Of a stretch of DNA of 64,000 bases, positions 1 through 9,508 are shown one piece after another (the first letter of the stretch is position 1; the number at the start of each line of letters is the position of its first letter). This DNA comes from Jiangella gansuensis DSM 44835 (lineage in GTDB: Bacteria > Actinomycetota > Actinomycetes > Jiangellales > Jiangellaceae). The notes under the pieces were generated by a model, which had not been told where the DNA came from, ran no database searches, and worked only from the letters and a program-made list of their open reading frames with translations. The translations under genes and the position numbers were made by a program. The stretch spans positions 1,465,090 through 1,529,089 of the forward strand of contig NZ_KI911782.1 of assembly GCF_000515395.1 (NCBI RefSeq), given 5' to 3'.

Positions 1-273
1 CGTACTCGCTGCGGCACGCTCCCAGGCGAACACCGTCAGCGAGTGCGACACCTCCTCCGGCTCCGGCCGCTCGGCGCCCAGAGCCTCCAGCACGGCCTCG
101 ACGCCCGGTGGAGGCAGCGCCCCGGACGGCGCGCCCGCCCCGCCCGCCTGGCTCGCGGGGCCATCGGCCCCACCCGGGCCGGCGGTCCTGGCCGTGGCCC
201 GGCCCGGCTGTTCCAGCCATGCGGTCAGCAGCGTCGGTTCCGGCACGCCACCGCCATGGTCACACCCCGTCAT
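1..273 (-). CDS. Partial CDS, unknown function (N-terminal 91 residues)
   Basis: An open frame on the minus strand starts at ATG 273 and runs off the left edge, so only the N-terminus is visible. Third codon positions are almost all G or C, as in the neighbouring real genes. A GGGGGA motif lies about 10 bases upstream of this ATG; an in-frame ATG at 282 overlaps that motif and is less likely. The product begins MTGCDHGGGVPEPTLLTAWL, then has an Ala/Gly/Pro-rich linker, then a charged segment with VEAVLEALGAERPEPEE. I recognise no family. It is divergent from the permease gene at 465. Confidence 0.55.
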   Translation of the reverse strand, partial: MTGCDHGGGVPEPTLLTAWLEQPGRATARTAGPGGADGPASQAGGAGAPSGALPPPGVEAVLEALGAERPEPEEVSHSLTVFAWERAAAST

Positions 274-385
274 ATCCGGCATTCCCCCGCCTTCGCGCAC
301 GCTTCGGAATCGTCCCTTGCTTTATCACGACGGGACAGCGGCGGCATCATGACGCGGGCGTGGCGACGAAATCTCGGCGGGTTTT

Positions 386-443
386 CCCTTGATCATCAAG
401 AGTCGGCCCGGCCAGCACCGGGTCAACCCTTGATGATCAAGGG
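386..443. repeat. Family A intergenic palindrome, copy 1
   Basis: A 15-bp perfect inverted repeat, CCCTTGATCATCAAG at 386-400 and its complement at 429-443, encloses a partly self-complementary centre (GTCGGCCCGG / CCGGGTCAAC). It matches the other family A copies but carries CCCTTGATC instead of CCCATGATC at the outer end. It lies between the divergent partial gene and the permease gene, so here it cannot end either neighbour. Confidence 0.8.
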
Positions 444-464
444 GGTTGTGCCAGGCTGGCCCTT

Positions 465-1838
465 GTGCCTGACCGCCTGAAGCGCCTCACCCGCTGGTGG
501 AACGACGTCCGCGAGCGGCTGGCGCGAGCCGCGGCCGAGCGGGAGGCGCAGGCAGAACCCGGACCCGACACCGCACCGGAGGCGATGTCGGGTGCGCCCG
601 TCGCGTCCGTCGACGTCGGTGCGGCCATCGCCCCCGGCGAGTCCGTCGAGACGACCGGGTCCGCCGGCGTGTCCGCCGCACCGGGTGCACCCGCCGACCC
701 AGCGGCCTCGGCCGATCGGCTGGGTTCGGCGGCAGGTGCCGGGCACAGCCCTCTCGACACCCCGCACCCGGTGCCACGCGCGGTGCGCGACGCGGCGGAC
801 TGGAGCTGGCGGCTGATCGTCATCGCCGCGGCTGTCGGCGGCACCGGCTGGCTCGCCTGGGAGCTCCGGCTGGTCATCTTCCCGCTGGTGGCCGCCCTAC
901 TCATGGCCGCAGGACTGCATCCGCTGGTGCGCCGGCTGCGCCGGGCCGGGTGGCGCAACGGGCCCGCGGCGGCCACCGTCTTCGTCGGCTTCCTGATCGT
1001 CGTCGTCGGCTCGTTGACGCTGGTGGGCAACGCCGTCGGTGGCCAGTTCGGCGACGTCGTGGACCAGGCCGAGGAGGGTCTGCAGGAGATCCGCGGCTGG
1101 CTGGCCGGTCCGCCGTTCGGGGTCGACGAAGCCCAGCTGGACCGGTGGATCGACCGCGCGCTGTCGTACGTCCAGAGCGACGACTCCGTCGCCGAGCAGG
1201 CCACCACGGCTGCGACGGTGGCCATCGAGATCTTCGTCGGGATCGTGCTGTCGCTGTTCGCGCTGATCTTCTTCCTCTACGACGGCGACCGAATCTGGGC
1301 CTGGCTGGTGCGGCTGTTCCCCGCCCGGTCGCGGGCACGGGCGGCCGCGGCCGGCGACGTCGCCTGGCGGACCCTGGCGCAGTACATCCGCGGCATCGTC
1401 CTGGTGGCGCTGTTCGACGCCGTCGCCGTCACCGTCCTGCTGTTCATCCTGCAGGTGCCGTTGGCGTTGCCGCTCGGCGTGCTGATCTTCTTCGGCGCGT
1501 TCGTGCCGCTCATCGGCGCGTTCGTGACGGGGGCGGTCGCGGTGCTGGTGGCGCTGGTGACCCAGGGATTGCTGACGGCCATCGTCGTGCTGGCCGGGCT
1601 GGTCGTCGTCCAGCAGATCGAGAGCAACGTGTTCCAGCCGTTCATCCTCGGCCGGATGGTGCGCATCCACCCCTTGGCGGTGGCCGTCGCCGTCGCCATC
1701 GGGACGCTTGCCGGCTCGATCATCGGCGCGATCATCGCGGTGCCGATCGTCGCCGTGGTGAACACCGTGGGCGGCTACCTGGCGACGTCGCGACAGCGGC
1801 CCGACGAGGCCGCCTCGGCGGAGCGTCCGGACCTGTGA
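465..1838 (+). CDS. AI-2E family transporter (PerM/YdiK-like permease)
   Basis: The 457-residue product belongs to the AI-2E transporter family. It has a soluble, Ala/Pro/Asp-rich N-terminal tail of about 110 residues, then two hydrophobic segments, a soluble insert and a cluster of helices to about residue 440. The late motif QQIESNVFQPFILGRMVRIHP is characteristic of the family. Members are membrane proteins of mostly unknown substrate; autoinducer-2 export was shown for one E. coli member, so the name is a family label only. The GTG start at 465 lies 22 bases after the family A palindrome and has no clear ribosome binding site, so a start further downstream in the long tail is possible. 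The gene stands alone. Confidence 0.85.
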   Translation: MPDRLKRLTRWWNDVRERLARAAAEREAQAEPGPDTAPEAMSGAPVASVDVGAAIAPGESVETTGSAGVSAAPGAPADPAASADRLGSAAGAGHSPLDTPHPVPRAVRDAADWSWRLIVIAAAVGGTGWLAWELRLVIFPLVAALLMAAGLHPLVRRLRRAGWRNGPAAATVFVGFLIVVVGSLTLVGNAVGGQFGDVVDQAEEGLQEIRGWLAGPPFGVDEAQLDRWIDRALSYVQSDDSVAEQATTAATVAIEIFVGIVLSLFALIFFLYDGDRIWAWLVRLFPARSRARAAAAGDVAWRTLAQYIRGIVLVALFDAVAVTVLLFILQVPLALPLGVLIFFGAFVPLIGAFVTGAVAVLVALVTQGLLTAIVVLAGLVVVQQIESNVFQPFILGRMVRIHPLAVAVAVAIGTLAGSIIGAIIAVPIVAVVNTVGGYLATSRQRPDEAASAERPDL

Positions 1839-1913
1839 TCAAGTCGGGATCGATCCAACAGAGGATCGGCGAGGCAGATCGCGCGGTGGTTGCCGGCGAG
1901 CTGGACGCCGCGC

Positions 1914-2372
1914 TCAGCGACCGCAGCGGTCCACGCGCTCCCAGGGCCACTCGGCGGCGAGCCAGGCATCGACTGCGTCAGCCAGCGGGGTGTCGAGGCC
2001 GGCCCGGTCTCCCCGAACCCACGACTGGACGGTGACGTCGTGGTCCGCGGACGCCGTCGGATACAGGTACACACAGCCGATGACATCGCCGTCGGCCGGG
2101 TCGAGAACGGTGAAGGTGAACCCCTTGCCGGCGGCGAAGTCGGCGGCATGGCGGCGCAGGTCGGCAAGGTTGGCCTCCAGAGACATCCCGTCAAGCGGTG
2201 GCCAGCTGCCGTCCGGGTAGCCCGGCGTCGCTCGGATGTGCTCGATGCTCGACATCCACGCTGCGTGGTCGGCGTGGTTGTGCTGCGGCCCCAGCGGCTC
2301 GAGGCGGAACAGATCGGTGACCAATGATGTCGGCGGCTCGAACCCGGCCGGTACGAACGTCTCCGAAGCCAT
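1914..2372 (-). CDS. GNAT-family N-acetyltransferase
   Basis: The 152-residue product fits the GNAT acyltransferase fold, which moves an acetyl group from acetyl-CoA to an amine. The core strand-loop FTFTVLDPADGDVIGCVYLYP and the following segment ending in WVRGDRAGLDTPLADAVDAWLA match the central strands and the helix of small actinobacterial GNAT proteins. The usual Q/RxxGxG/A acetyl-CoA loop is weak (WVRGDRAGLD), so activity is not certain. The ATG at 2372 starts a protein of normal length. It is on the same strand as the TetR gene but separated from it by that gene's own end and is probably independent. Confidence 0.75.
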   Translation of the reverse strand: MASETFVPAGFEPPTSLVTDLFRLEPLGPQHNHADHAAWMSSIEHIRATPGYPDGSWPPLDGMSLEANLADLRRHAADFAAGKGFTFTVLDPADGDVIGCVYLYPTASADHDVTVQSWVRGDRAGLDTPLADAVDAWLAAEWPWERVDRCGR

Positions 2373-2399
2373 GGCCGGAGACTATCGGACGCCGTCGGT

Positions 2400-2963
2400 T
2401 CACATCGCCGCCGCGAGCCGTCGCAACGCCGCGGCCAGGTCCGCGGGCGTCGGGGCCCGGTCGGGGTCGATCAGCCATTGCAGGACCATGCCGTTGATCA
2501 TGCACAGCGCCAGTGAGCCGACGGTGCGCGCGGTCTCGTCGTCGACCTCCTGGTCGTCGAACAACAGCTGGGCCAGCTCGTTCCGGGCACTCTCGTACTT
2601 CTCGGACAGCTGATCGCGCAGCTCGGCGACGTACTCGAACTGCGCATAGGCGTGCACGCTGGCCACGGCGATCGGCCGGCTGCGCTCGAGCCCGCCGACC
2701 AGGCCGGTCAAGAAGCCCTCGAGGCGGTCGACGGGGGTGTCGCCGGCGTGTTGGTCCATGGCTGCCTGGATTTCATCGTCCCAGTCGTCGAACGAGTCGA
2801 GGACTGCGGCGTTGAGCAGCGCGTCCTTGGAGCCGAAGTGGTAGCCGATGGAGGCCAGGTTGGTCCCGGACGAGGCGACCAGGTCCCGCGCGGTGATGTG
2901 GGCGTAACCCTTCTCCGCCAGTAGCCGTTTCGCGGCGGCGAGCAGGTCCTCACGGTGTCCCAT
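2400..2963 (-). CDS. TetR-family transcriptional repressor
   Basis: The 187-residue protein has the TetR helix-turn-helix at about residues 5-52 (AKRLLAEKGYAHITARDLVA, then SIGYHFGSKDALLNAAV). The C-terminal ligand-binding domain is divergent. It is divergently transcribed from a DHA2-type efflux pump 72 bp away, and the shared gap holds two inverted 17-19 bp sites. This is the standard layout of a repressor that controls itself and a drug exporter. The inducer cannot be told from sequence. Confidence 0.9.
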   Translation of the reverse strand: MGHREDLLAAAKRLLAEKGYAHITARDLVASSGTNLASIGYHFGSKDALLNAAVLDSFDDWDDEIQAAMDQHAGDTPVDRLEGFLTGLVGGLERSRPIAVASVHAYAQFEYVAELRDQLSEKYESARNELAQLLFDDQEVDDETARTVGSLALCMINGMVLQWLIDPDRAPTPADLAAALRRLAAAM

Positions 2964-2985
2964 GCTGACCAGTGTAGGCGCAGAT

Positions 2986-3027
2986 CTATACGCTCGTCAT
3001 AGACAAATGTATAAGACGTTCGTATAG
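2986..3027. promoter_or_regulatory. Paired inverted operator between tetR and the efflux gene
   Basis: Two related sites face each other: CTATACGCTCGTCATAG at 2986-3002, and on the other strand CTATACGAACGTCTTATAC read from 3027 to 3009. The shared core is CTATACGnnCGTCnTA. The sites are 6 bp apart and fill the divergent promoter region, so they are the likely binding sites of the adjacent TetR protein. Confidence 0.75.
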
Positions 3028-3035
3028 TTCGAGCC

Positions 3036-4583
3036 ATGACCGAGATCGTCGAGAAGGCCGGCCGCCGGGAATGGATCGGCCTCGCCGTCCTCACCATCCC
3101 CGCGCTGCTGGCGTCAATGGACCTGTCCGTGCTGTTCATGGCCGCGCCCTGGCTGAGTGCCGACCTGGAGCCGAGCGGCACGCAGTTGCTGTGGATCATG
3201 GACATCTACGGCTTCCTGATGGCGGGGCTGCTCATCACCATGGGCTCGCTGGGTGACCGGATCGGGCGACGACGGCTGCTCCTGGCCGGTGCCGTGGCGT
3301 TCGGCGCGGCGTCTCTGCTGGCCGCTTATGCCTCCAGCCCCGAACAGCTGATCGCCGCTCGGGCGCTGCTGGGTATCGGCGGCGCGACGCTGGCGCCGTC
3401 GACCCTCTCGCTGATCCGCAGCATGTTCCACGACTCCAACCAGCGCCGGGCCGCCATCGGCGTGTGGACCGCCGCCTTCACCGGCGGGGTCGCCGTGGGG
3501 CCGATCGTCGGCGGGCTGCTGCTCGAGCACTTCTGGTGGGGCTCGGTGTTCCTGATCAACCTGCCGGTGATGGTGCTCCTGCTGATCGTCGGCCCCCTGC
3601 TGCTGCCGGAGTCGCGCAACCGCGAACACGGCGGCATCGACCTCGCCAGCGCCGCGCTGTCACTGGCCGCGGTGTTGCCGGTGATCTACGGCATCAAGGA
3701 GATCGCTGCGGACGCAACCGTCTCGGCGCCGGCCGTGGCCGCGATCGCCGCCGGGCTGTTCGTCGGTGTGGTCTTCGTCCGGCGGCAGCGGTCGCTCACA
3801 GACCCGATGATCGACGTCCGGCTGTTCCGGAACCCGGCCTTCAGCGCCGCCGTCGGGACCAATGCTGCCGTGACGTTCGCCACCGCCGGGATGGGAGCGA
3901 TCGCCGTCCAGTACGTCCAGATGGTGCTCGGCATCCGACCCTTCACCGCAGCACTGTGGATGCTGCCCACCGTGGGCGGCACCATCGTCGGCATCACGGT
4001 GGCGAACCTGGTGGTGCGCCGTATTTCACCGGGCATCGTGGTCGGTTCCGGTGCCGCGTTGGCCGCGCTGGGCTTCGCACTGGTGGCCTTGACCGTGGAG
4101 GTCGACTCGTCGGTGGGCGTCGTCATCGCCTGCTACACCGTCCTCGTGGCCGGTGTCGGGATGGCGGCGAGCCTGGTCATCGACCTGATCGTCGGTTCGG
4201 CGCCGCCCGAGCGCTCCGGTTCCGCCGCTGCGACCTCGGAGACCGCCGCCGAACTCGGTGCCGCGACCGGTATCGCCGTCCTGGGCAGTGTCGCGGTGGC
4301 CGTGTACGGCGACGAACTGCGCGGCGGACTGCCGGACGACGTCACCGGAGCCGCCGCCGAGGCGGCCACCGGCAGCCTGGGCGGTGCGATCGCCGTGGCG
4401 GAGGAACTACCTGCCGGTGCCGCTGAACCGCTGATGGTGGCAGCCCGGCTGGCGTTCACCGACGGCTTCACCACCACCGCGGCCGTGGGTGCCGTTGTCG
4501 TGGGCGTGACGGCGTTGCTGGCCATGGCGCTGCTGCGGCGGGTGCGGCCCGGGGCCGCGGCCGTCACCGAGCACGCCGGCTGA
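3036..4583 (+). CDS. DHA2-type MFS multidrug efflux transporter
   Basis: The 515-residue product is a proton-driven exporter of the DHA2 group with about 14 membrane helices. Typical motifs are WIMDIYGFLMAGLLITMGSLGDRIGRRRLLL (motif A, helices 2-3), the helix 5 antiporter motif GVWTAAFTGGVAVGPIVGG, and FLINLPVMVLLL. It most resembles SmvA/QacA-like pumps for cationic drugs and antiseptics, though the substrate is an inference. It starts at ATG 3036 just after the paired operator and is very likely repressed by the divergent TetR protein. It ends 5 bp before the convergent hisN gene. Confidence 0.92.
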   Translation: MTEIVEKAGRREWIGLAVLTIPALLASMDLSVLFMAAPWLSADLEPSGTQLLWIMDIYGFLMAGLLITMGSLGDRIGRRRLLLAGAVAFGAASLLAAYASSPEQLIAARALLGIGGATLAPSTLSLIRSMFHDSNQRRAAIGVWTAAFTGGVAVGPIVGGLLLEHFWWGSVFLINLPVMVLLLIVGPLLLPESRNREHGGIDLASAALSLAAVLPVIYGIKEIAADATVSAPAVAAIAAGLFVGVVFVRRQRSLTDPMIDVRLFRNPAFSAAVGTNAAVTFATAGMGAIAVQYVQMVLGIRPFTAALWMLPTVGGTIVGITVANLVVRRISPGIVVGSGAALAALGFALVALTVEVDSSVGVVIACYTVLVAGVGMAASLVIDLIVGSAPPERSGSAAATSETAAELGAATGIAVLGSVAVAVYGDELRGGLPDDVTGAAAEAATGSLGGAIAVAEELPAGAAEPLMVAARLAFTDGFTTTAAVGAVVVGVTALLAMALLRRVRPGAAAVTEHAG

Positions 4584-4588
4584 CGTGG

Positions 4589-5389
4589 TCAGCTCTGGTC
4601 GGGATCCCGGTCGGCGCCGAGCCGGTCGAGGACGGTGTCGTGCAGGAGGCCGTTGGTGGCCAGCGCGTCGCCGCCCAGCGGCCCGGGCCGGCCGGCGAGA
4701 TCGGTGAACCGGCCACCGGCCTCCTCGACGACGATGGACGGCGCGGCCATGTCGTGCAGCGAGAGCTCCGGCTCCGCGGCGATGTCGACCGCGCCGTCGG
4801 CCAGCAGCATGTACGACCAGAAGTCGCCGTACCCGCGGGTGCGCCAGCACGCCCGGGTCAGGTCGAGGAACGCCGGCAACCGGCCGCGTTCCTCCCAGCC
4901 GGCCAGGGACGAGAACGACAGCGACGCCTCGTCGAGCGTGTCGATGCCGGACACCCGGCAGCGGGTGGCCGACGACAAGGACCGGCCGGTCCAGGCGCCG
5001 GTGCCGCGCGCGGCCCACCAGCGCCGGCCCAGCGCCGGTGCCGACACCACGCCGGCCACGACCTCGTCCTCGACCATGAGCGCGATCAGCGTCGCCCACA
5101 CCGGGACGCCGCGCAGGTAGTTCTTGGTTCCGTCGATCGGGTCGACGACCCAGCGGCGGGCGCCGTAACCCTCCGCGCCGAACTCCTCGCCGACGACGGC
5201 GTCGCGCGGCCGGGCCCGCGACAGGGTGCGGCGGATCGCCTCCTCCGTCGCCTTGTCCGCGTCGGTGACCGGGGACTGGTCGGCCTTGGTCTCGACGCGC
5301 AGGTCCGCGGCCCGGAACCGGGACGTCGTCTGCGAGTCGGCGTCGTCGGCCAGGACGTGGGCGAAGCGGAGGTCGTCGTCGTGGGCCAC
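4589..5389 (-). CDS. hisN: Histidinol-phosphatase, inositol monophosphatase family
   Basis: The 266-residue protein is of the magnesium-dependent inositol monophosphatase superfamily. It carries the metal-binding motifs VGEEFG (near residue 68), [10 protein letters not shown] (near 83) and a late [13 protein letters not shown]. Length and actinobacterial context next to rsgA-aroA match HisN, which removes phosphate from L-histidinol phosphate in histidine synthesis. A general inositol or sugar phosphatase role cannot be excluded. The start is GTG 5389. It lies downstream of rsgA on the same strand, 33 bp after it, so aroA-rsgA-hisN may form one operon. Confidence 0.88.
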   Translation of the reverse strand: MAHDDDLRFAHVLADDADSQTTSRFRAADLRVETKADQSPVTDADKATEEAIRRTLSRARPRDAVVGEEFGAEGYGARRWVVDPIDGTKNYLRGVPVWATLIALMVEDEVVAGVVSAPALGRRWWAARGTGAWTGRSLSSATRCRVSGIDTLDEASLSFSSLAGWEERGRLPAFLDLTRACWRTRGYGDFWSYMLLADGAVDIAAEPELSLHDMAAPSIVVEEAGGRFTDLAGRPGPLGGDALATNGLLHDTVLDRLGADRDPDQS

Positions 5390-5422
5390 GAGGGCAACCT
5401 ACACGCTCCCGGGGAACGCGGG

Positions 5423-6439
5423 TCAGTCGCCGGCCTGCCGGTCGCGGCTGGCCAGCAGGCGGCGGAAGGAGTCGAGCCGGGCGCCGTCGATGCGCCCGGC
5501 GGCCAGCGCGTCGTCCAGCCCGCATTCGGGCGCGTCGGCGCCGTGGACGCAGCCACGTGGGCAGTCGGCGGTCTCGGCGGCGAGGTCGGGGAAGGCGAGG
5601 ATGAGCCGGGCGGGCTCGACATGGGCCAGCCCGAACGACCTGATGCCGGGCGTGTCGATGACCCAGCCGCCGTCCGGCAGCGCCAGCGCGACGGCACTGG
5701 TGGAGGTGTGCCGGCCCCGGCCGGTGACGACGTTGACCGCCCCGGTGGCCCGATGCGCACCCGGGACCATGGCGTTGACAAGTGTCGACTTGCCCACGCC
5801 GGAGTGGCCGACGAAGACGGTGACCCGGTCGCGCAGGTGCTCGGCGACCGGGGACGGGTCGATGCCGCCGTCGTCGGTGGCCTGCGTGACCACCGTGGGC
5901 ACGTCCAGCGGGGCGTACGTGGCGAGTAGCTGGCTCGGGTCGGCGAGGTCGGCCTTGGTGACGCACAACAACGGCTTGATGCCGGCGTCGAAGGCCGCGA
6001 CCAGGCAGCGGTCGATCAGCCGTGGCCGCGGTTCAGGGTCGGCGACGGCCGTCACCACCAGCAACTGTTCGGGGTTGGCGACGACGACCCGCTCGACCGG
6101 ATCGTCGTCGTCGGCGGTGCGGCGCAGGACGGTCGAGCGTTCCTCGACCCGCACGATCCGCGCCAGCGACCCCGGCTGGCCCGAGACGTCGCCGACCAGG
6201 CCGACCCGGTCGCCGACGACGACGGCCTTGCGGCCCAGCTCGCGGGCGGTCATGGCGGTGACGACGCGCGCCGGCGGGCCGTCGAGGAAGCAGGTGTAGC
6301 GTCCTCGGTCGACCGCGGTGACCAGGCCCGGGCGGGCATTGGCGTGGGCCGGGCGGAGCTTGCTGCGCGGCCGCGAACCGCGGCCGGGGCGGACCTTGAC
6401 GTCGCGCTCGTCATACGAGGCCGTGGCCCGCCGTGCCAT
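5423..6439 (-). CDS. rsgA: Ribosome small-subunit-dependent GTPase RsgA
   Basis: The 338-residue product is a circularly permuted GTPase that helps mature the 30S subunit. Visible in order are an OB-fold region (GLVTAVDRGRYTCFL), the G4 motif TKAD, G1 GHSGVGKSTL, G3 DTPG and a C-terminal zinc-binding segment with DCPRGCVHGADAPECGL. The start at ATG 6439 was chosen because it overlaps the aroA stop (TGATG) and gives the usual N-terminus [19 protein letters not shown], which many actinobacterial RsgA proteins share. Translational coupling to aroA is likely. Confidence 0.93.
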   Translation of the reverse strand: MARRATASYDERDVKVRPGRGSRPRSKLRPAHANARPGLVTAVDRGRYTCFLDGPPARVVTAMTARELGRKAVVVGDRVGLVGDVSGQPGSLARIVRVEERSTVLRRTADDDDPVERVVVANPEQLLVVTAVADPEPRPRLIDRCLVAAFDAGIKPLLCVTKADLADPSQLLATYAPLDVPTVVTQATDDGGIDPSPVAEHLRDRVTVFVGHSGVGKSTLVNAMVPGAHRATGAVNVVTGRGRHTSTSAVALALPDGGWVIDTPGIRSFGLAHVEPARLILAFPDLAAETADCPRGCVHGADAPECGLDDALAAGRIDGARLDSFRRLLASRDRQAGD

Positions 6440-7767
6440 CACGCCGCCGGCCCTCGCCCGAGGTGCGCTTCTCCGCCGAGGGCGGCGGGCTGCCCGAGCA
6501 GGGCGGACCACATGCCGGGGAAGTCGGCCAGCGTCTTGGACGTCGTCGCGATGTCCTCGACCTGAACGCCTGGGACGACGAGCCCGAGGACGGCGCCGGC
6601 CTGCGCCATGCGGTGGTCGGCGTAGCTTCGGAACACCCCGGCGTGCAGCGGCGCCGGCCGGATGGCCAGGCCGTCGTCGGTCTCCTCGACGTCGCCGCCC
6701 AGACCGTTGATCTCCGCGGCGAGGGCCGCCAGCCGGTCGGTCTCGTGGCCGCGCAGGTGAGCGATGCCGCGTAGCCGCGACGGTTCGTTCGAGACGGCGG
6801 CCAGTGCCGCCAGTACCGGCGTGAGCTCGCCGACCTCGTGCAGGTCGGCGTCCAGCCCACGGACGTCACCGGTGCCCCGCACGGTGAGCACGCCGTCGTC
6901 GAGCGAGACGGCGGCGCCCATGCGGGCCAGCAGGTCGCGCAGCGCGTCGCCCGGCTGGGTGGTGGCGGCCGGCCAGCGCGGCACTCGCACCGTGCCACCG
7001 GTGAGCACGGCCGCGGCCAGGAACGGAGCGGCATTGGACAGGTCGGGCTCGACGACGGTGTCCAGGGGCCGGATGTCACCCGGCTCGACCCGCCACGTGT
7101 TCGGCGACTCGTCGTCGACCTCGACGCCGCGTTCGCGCAGCGCCGCGACCGTCATGTCGATGTGGGGCTGCGACGGCACCGGTGTGCCGTCGTGGTGCAC
7201 GGTGACGCCCTTGTCGTACCGGGCGGCGGACAGCAGGAGTCCGCTGACGAACTGCGACGACGCCGACGCGTCGATGGTGATGGCGCCGCCGGGCAGCGCG
7301 CCGGCGCCCCGGACGGTGAACGGCAGCGCGCCGCGGCCGGCGTCGTCGATGGTGGCGCCGAGGTCGCGCAGCGCGTCGAGCACGGTGCTCATGGGGCGCT
7401 CACGTGCGTGCGGGTCGCCGTCGAACCGGACATCTCCGCCGGCCAGCGCGGCCATCGGCGGAACGAACCGCATGACCGTCCCGGCCAACCCACAGTCGAC
7501 GAACCCGCCGCCGATGACCGGCGCGGGCGTGACCCGTACCCCGTCGTCGGCGGGCTCGATGGTGGCGCCGAGCACGCGTAGCGCCTGGATCATCAGCCGG
7601 GTGTCGCGGGCGAGCAGCGGATGCCGCACCAGCGACGGGCCGGCCGCGAGTGCCGCGAGCACGAGGGCCCGGTTGGTCAGCGACTTGGAGCCGGGCACCT
7701 CGACGGTGCCGTCCACCGGGCCGGAAGCGGTCGGCGCAGGCCAGAGCGGGGCAGTCGATTCAGTCAT
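6439..7767 (-). CDS. aroA: 3-phosphoshikimate 1-carboxyvinyltransferase (EPSP synthase)
   Basis: The 442-residue enzyme joins phosphoenolpyruvate to shikimate 3-phosphate in the shikimate pathway. It shows [16 protein letters not shown] near the N-terminus, [10 protein letters not shown] at the glyphosate/PEP loop, [13 protein letters not shown], and a late [15 protein letters not shown]. The natural fold should end near [13 protein letters not shown]. The last 16 or so residues ([16 protein letters not shown]) are an added tail encoded by a family D repeat. It heads a likely aroA-rsgA(-hisN) operon. Confidence 0.95.
   Translation of the reverse strand: MTESTAPLWPAPTASGPVDGTVEVPGSKSLTNRALVLAALAAGPSLVRHPLLARDTRLMIQALRVLGATIEPADDGVRVTPAPVIGGGFVDCGLAGTVMRFVPPMAALAGGDVRFDGDPHARERPMSTVLDALRDLGATIDDAGRGALPFTVRGAGALPGGAITIDASASSQFVSGLLLSAARYDKGVTVHHDGTPVPSQPHIDMTVAALRERGVEVDDESPNTWRVEPGDIRPLDTVVEPDLSNAAPFLAAAVLTGGTVRVPRWPAATTQPGDALRDLLARMGAAVSLDDGVLTVRGTGDVRGLDADLHEVGELTPVLAALAAVSNEPSRLRGIAHLRGHETDRLAALAAEINGLGGDVEETDDGLAIRPAPLHAGVFRSYADHRMAQAGAVLGLVVPGVQVEDIATTSKTLADFPGMWSALLGQPAALGGEAHLGRGPAA
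6456..6483. repeat. Family D repeat forming the aroA 3' end
   Basis: These 28 bases (GCCCGAGGTGCGCTTCTCCG then CCGAGGGC) match the tandem repeats at 18081-18185 with a single mismatch. In the aroA frame on the minus strand they encode LGGEAHLG, within the non-core tail of the enzyme. Confidence 0.8.
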
Positions 7768-7805
7768 CGGGCACCCAGCCTATCGGTGCCGGCCCGCACC
7801 TCGTC

Positions 7806-7894
7806 GAAATGACCACGTTGAGCATGGTCCCGTTCGCTCCACCAGGCATGCATTCGTGGTGGAGCGGGAGCACCCATGCTCAACGTGATCATTC
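7806..7894. repeat. Family B intergenic repeat, copy 1 (long palindrome)
   Basis: The 89-bp stretch runs from GAAATGACCACGTTGAGCATGG to CCATGCTCAACGTGATCATTC and is an extended inverted repeat. Its inner arms are CGCTCCACCA and TGGTGGAGCG around GGCATGCATTCG. It fills the gap between the aroA start and the glpK stop. The 3' end of glpK is 17 bp away, so it may end glpK transcription. Confidence 0.8.
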
Positions 7895-7910
7895 ACCACC
7901 CGGTGGGCGG

Positions 7911-9419
7911 TTACTCGTCCTCGACCCAGTCGAAGGTCTTGGTGACGGCCTTCTTCCAGGTCTTGTAGATCTTCTCGCGGTGGGCGTCGTCCATGGACGG
8001 GTCCCACTGCTTGTCCTGGGCCCAGTTGGTGCGGATGTCGTCCTCGCTCTCCCAGAAGCCGACCGCCAACCCCGCCGCGTACGCAGCGCCCAGGGCAGTC
8101 GTCTCCGCGACCACCGGCCGGATGACCGGGACGCCGAGGATGTCGGCCTGGAACTGCATGAGCAACTCGTTGGCGACCATGCCGCCGTCGACCTTCAGCG
8201 ACGTGAGGTCCACCCCCGAGTCCGCGTTCATGGCGTCGATGACCTCGCGGGACTGGAAGGCCGTGGCCTCCAGGACCGCCCGGGCGATGTGCCCCCGGTT
8301 GACGAATCGGGTCAGACCGACGATGGCGCCGCGCGCGTCGGAGCGCCAGTACGGCGCGAACAGCCCGGAGAACGCCGGCACGAAGTACGCACCGCCGTTG
8401 TCCTCCACGCCGGACGCCAGGCTCTCGATCTCCGGCGCCGAACCGATGATGCCGAGGTTGTCGCGCAACCACTGCACCAGCGAGCCGGTGACCGCGATCG
8501 AGCCCTCCAGCGCGTACACGGTGTCGTTGGTGCCGATCTTGTAACAGACGGTGGTGAGCAGGCCGTTCTCGCTCATCACCTTTTCCGTGCCGGTGTTCAA
8601 CAGCACGAAGTTGCCGGTGCCGTAGGTGTTCTTCGCCTCGCCCGGTGACAGGCACGCCTGGCCGAACGTGGCGGCCTGCTGGTCGCCGAGGATGCCGGCG
8701 ACCGGCAGCCCGGCGAACGCACCGCGCTCGCGGATGTTGCCGTACACCTCCGAGGACGAGCGGATCTCCGGCAGCATGGACATCGGGATGCCCATGTCGG
8801 CGGCGTTGTCCTCGTTCCAGGTGAGGGTGTCGAGGTCCATCAGCAGGGTGCGCGATGCGTTGGTCGGGTCCGTGTAGTGCAACCCGCCGTTGGGGCCGCC
8901 GGTGGCGTTCCACAGCACCCAGGTGTCCATGTTGCCGAAGACGAGGTCACCGGCCTCCGCCTTCTCGCGGGCACCGTCGACGTTGTCGAGAATCCACTTC
9001 ACCTTGGGTCCGGAGAAGTAGGTGGCCAGCGGCAGGCCGGTGGTGGCCCGGTAACGGTCCGGGCCACCGTCGCGGCCCAGCTCGGTGACGATCCGGTCGG
9101 TGCGGGTGTCCTGCCAGACGATGGCGTTGTACACCGGCTTGCCGGTGGTGCGGTCCCACACCACGGCGGTCTCGCGCTGGTTGGTGATACCCACGGCGAC
9201 GACGTCGCTGGTGACGAGGTCGGCCTTGGCCAGCGCGCCGGCGCACACCTCGCGGGTGTTGCGCCAGACCTCCTCCGGGTCGTGTTCCACCCACCCCGCC
9301 TGCGGGAAGATCTGCTCGTGCTCTCGCTGGTCGACGGAGACGACCCGGCCCGAGTGGTCGAAGATCATGCAGCGGGTGGACGTGGTCCCCTGATCGATCG
9401 CGGCTACGTACGTGCTCAT
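7911..9419 (-). CDS. glpK: Glycerol kinase
   Basis: The 502-residue FGGY-family kinase phosphorylates glycerol to glycerol 3-phosphate with ATP. It has the N-terminal ATP-phosphate motif [26 protein letters not shown], the substrate segment [13 protein letters not shown], and [17 protein letters not shown] in the C-terminal domain. Length is normal for GlpK. The ATG at 9419 has a GAGGAGA ribosome site. It follows glpF on the same strand by 89 bp; together with divergent glpD it forms a complete glycerol uptake and oxidation route. Confidence 0.96.
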   Translation of the reverse strand: MSTYVAAIDQGTTSTRCMIFDHSGRVVSVDQREHEQIFPQAGWVEHDPEEVWRNTREVCAGALAKADLVTSDVVAVGITNQRETAVVWDRTTGKPVYNAIVWQDTRTDRIVTELGRDGGPDRYRATTGLPLATYFSGPKVKWILDNVDGAREKAEAGDLVFGNMDTWVLWNATGGPNGGLHYTDPTNASRTLLMDLDTLTWNEDNAADMGIPMSMLPEIRSSSEVYGNIRERGAFAGLPVAGILGDQQAATFGQACLSPGEAKNTYGTGNFVLLNTGTEKVMSENGLLTTVCYKIGTNDTVYALEGSIAVTGSLVQWLRDNLGIIGSAPEIESLASGVEDNGGAYFVPAFSGLFAPYWRSDARGAIVGLTRFVNRGHIARAVLEATAFQSREVIDAMNADSGVDLTSLKVDGGMVANELLMQFQADILGVPVIRPVVAETTALGAAYAAGLAVGFWESEDDIRTNWAQDKQWDPSMDDAHREKIYKTWKKAVTKTFDWVEDE

Positions 9420-9508
9420 CCGTTCTCCTCACGTCATCGTGCGGGCATGACCCCGTTCTGCCATCAGAACACGGTCCTGGCTGCGGGGGCAGGCCTGGTT
9501 CGGCGGCG

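Noticed and set aside
9450-9476. Short hairpin TTCTG-CCAT-CAGAA between glpK and glpF
   Set aside because: Only 5 bp of stem; it lies within an apparent operon and is too weak to call a terminator.
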